Made by a program: the position numbers and the translations under genes. From the IMG/VR virus record IMGVR_UViG_3300032073_000350, positions 1 to 20,195 of that record: a DNA stretch of 20,195 bases; one strand, 5' to 3'. How positions within the stretch are numbered: position 1 is the stretch's first letter; each line of letters opens with the position of its first letter. Below the pieces are notes generated by a model. The model searched no databases, was not told where the DNA came from, and saw only the letters and a program-made list of their open reading frames with translations. The stretch is from a virus. Below are positions 19,489 through 20,195 of the stretch, piece after piece.

Positions 19489-19638
19489 AAGCCCCAGAAG
19501 AAAACTTCTACACCAACGGTGAGAGTTCTTGTTTCAGGGTACTTTGTTGTTTTCATCCACTCCAATACGATGGCGGGGAGTATGTAGAAGGTATTTCCAA
19601 AATTTTGTCTGTATCTGTGAAACTGCATAGTTGTTCTC

Positions 19639-19824
19639 CTATACTAAGAAACTAATAGCATTTGTATTAGTAATTGTCTGTACACGACCTTTATGATCGT
19701 ATAGAGTAATAGAATACACCATCTGCGAGATCTTGTACTGACCTTGGCCAACACGAGAAACTCGCTCGATGGTATAGTTTGATTGCGATGTATAAGTAAT
19801 AGGACTAACTGGAGGTATAGTCAT
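19639..19824 (-). CDS. Unknown 61-residue protein
   Basis: I take the ATG at 19824, four bases after the stop of the MazG-like gene; an ATG at 19866 overlaps that gene. MTIPPVSPITYTSQSNYTIE start, then beta-like segments (QYKISQMVYSITLYD, VQTITNTNAISF). Probably a small beta protein, possibly a head or neck decoration type, but no family is recognised. Confidence 0.58.
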   Translation of the reverse strand: MTIPPVSPITYTSQSNYTIERVSRVGQGQYKISQMVYSITLYDHKGRVQTITNTNAISFLV

Positions 19825-19828
19825 ACTT

Positions 19829-20195
19829 CTATTCCGGATAGATGATTTCATGTAAGTTTGGCTCAAAGTAGTTAGGGCCTTTTAGTACCTTACCATCTTC
19901 TCGATGAATAGGTCTTCCATCCTCTCCAAGTTTTGACATATTACTATCATGCACTTCTGTGAAACACTCATCTAAATCTAGACCGAAAGCATGTCCTGCA
20001 CCATAGATTACATAGAGAAGATCAGTGAGTGCGTCTGCAATCTCTACCATATCCCTATCTTCTACAGCTTGACAAAGTTCACTGAACTCTTCTGATATGA
20101 GTTCTAATCGAAGCTCTCGAGTACTAAAATCAGGCCAGGTAGGTTCTACTTCTACCTTCTGTCCAAAGGCTTCCATGAAGTCTCCAACCGATTCA
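19829..20195 (-). CDS. MazG-like nucleotide pyrophosphohydrolase (5' end outside window)
   Basis: The frame is open to the right edge (ESVGDF precedes the first ATG at 20176), so the true start is probably beyond it. The MazG-like fold is shown by ELISEEFSEL, the metal-binding EIADALTDLLYVIYG, and the conserved C-terminal part EVHDSNMSKLGEDGRPIHRE and GKVLKGPNYFEP. The enzyme hydrolyses nucleoside triphosphates or related signals to monophosphates. In phages it may feed nucleotide pools or lower (p)ppGpp, which is debated. Translation coupling with the small downstream gene is likely. Confidence 0.88.
   Translation of the reverse strand, partial: ESVGDFMEAFGQKVEVEPTWPDFSTRELRLELISEEFSELCQAVEDRDMVEIADALTDLLYVIYGAGHAFGLDLDECFTEVHDSNMSKLGEDGRPIHREDGKVLKGPNYFEPNLHEIIYPE

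Noticed and set aside
19428-19655. Plus-strand TTG frame after the Cys/His protein
   Set aside because: No ribosome-binding site, starts inside another gene and runs into the end of the convergent gene; sequence looks noncoding.
1-20195. CRISPR array, insertion sequence, integrase or standard tRNA genes
   Set aside because: I saw no regularly spaced repeats, transposase or integrase motifs, and no tRNA T-arm other than that of the tmRNA.

Overview
This window is part of the genome of a tailed double-stranded DNA phage. A portal fragment, an HNH nuclease, the terminase large subunit and a likely terminase small subunit lie on the minus strand. A plus-strand arm carries short, overlapping genes behind near-perfect sigma-70 promoters. 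Small basic proteins of types I associate with marine phages, low GC outside one segment, and enzymes such as a MazG-like pyrophosphohydrolase and a PPK2 suggest a marine phage. The host is probably a Gram-negative proteobacterium: the phage makes outer-membrane and periplasmic proteins, uses consensus sigma-70 promoters and carries a circularly permuted tmRNA, a form typical of Alphaproteobacteria and some other lineages. Host and habitat are inferences.

Left arm (1-11580, minus strand). Reading leftwards: a small secreted protein, a TorF/Gcw_chp-like outer-membrane barrel, then terS. Between terS and terL, where few extra genes are normally expected, sits a long cargo block: three small membrane proteins (lysis candidates), a curli-like set (CsgF, CsgG lipoprotein, curlin-like repeat protein), a secreted FecR protein, a CHASE2-class III adenylate cyclase, a run of very small genes (basic proteins and a 34-residue metallothionein-like peptide), an EF-hand membrane protein and a transglutaminase-like cysteine peptidase. 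Then come terL, HNH and portal. Many of these genes overlap.

Middle (11590-14370). Transcription switches to the plus strand and GC rises visibly. A compact operon encodes two small membrane proteins, a DNA-binding-like paralog, a HAD phosphatase, a DEDDh exonuclease and a 36-residue membrane peptide. It is followed by a 550-base intergenic region with an exact 16-bp parS (ParB-binding) sequence, a duplicated promoter module firing in both directions, and a strong rightward promoter.

Right arm (14375-20195, mostly plus strand). It holds a PPK2-family kinase, a second paralog of the DNA-binding-like family, a permuted tmRNA with tag ANDDVYSLAA, several unknown small genes, a roughly 500-nt highly structured RNA with its own promoter and terminator, a third paralog and a run of small unknown genes. 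A convergent minus-strand pair (MazG-like protein plus a small protein) reaches the right edge.

How it may fit together (inference): the late operon couples DNA packaging with remodelling of the host envelope (curli-like pore and fibre protein, porin-like barrel, membrane peptides) and with cAMP signalling. The early arm supplies nucleotide and polyphosphate metabolism, translation rescue and regulatory RNAs.
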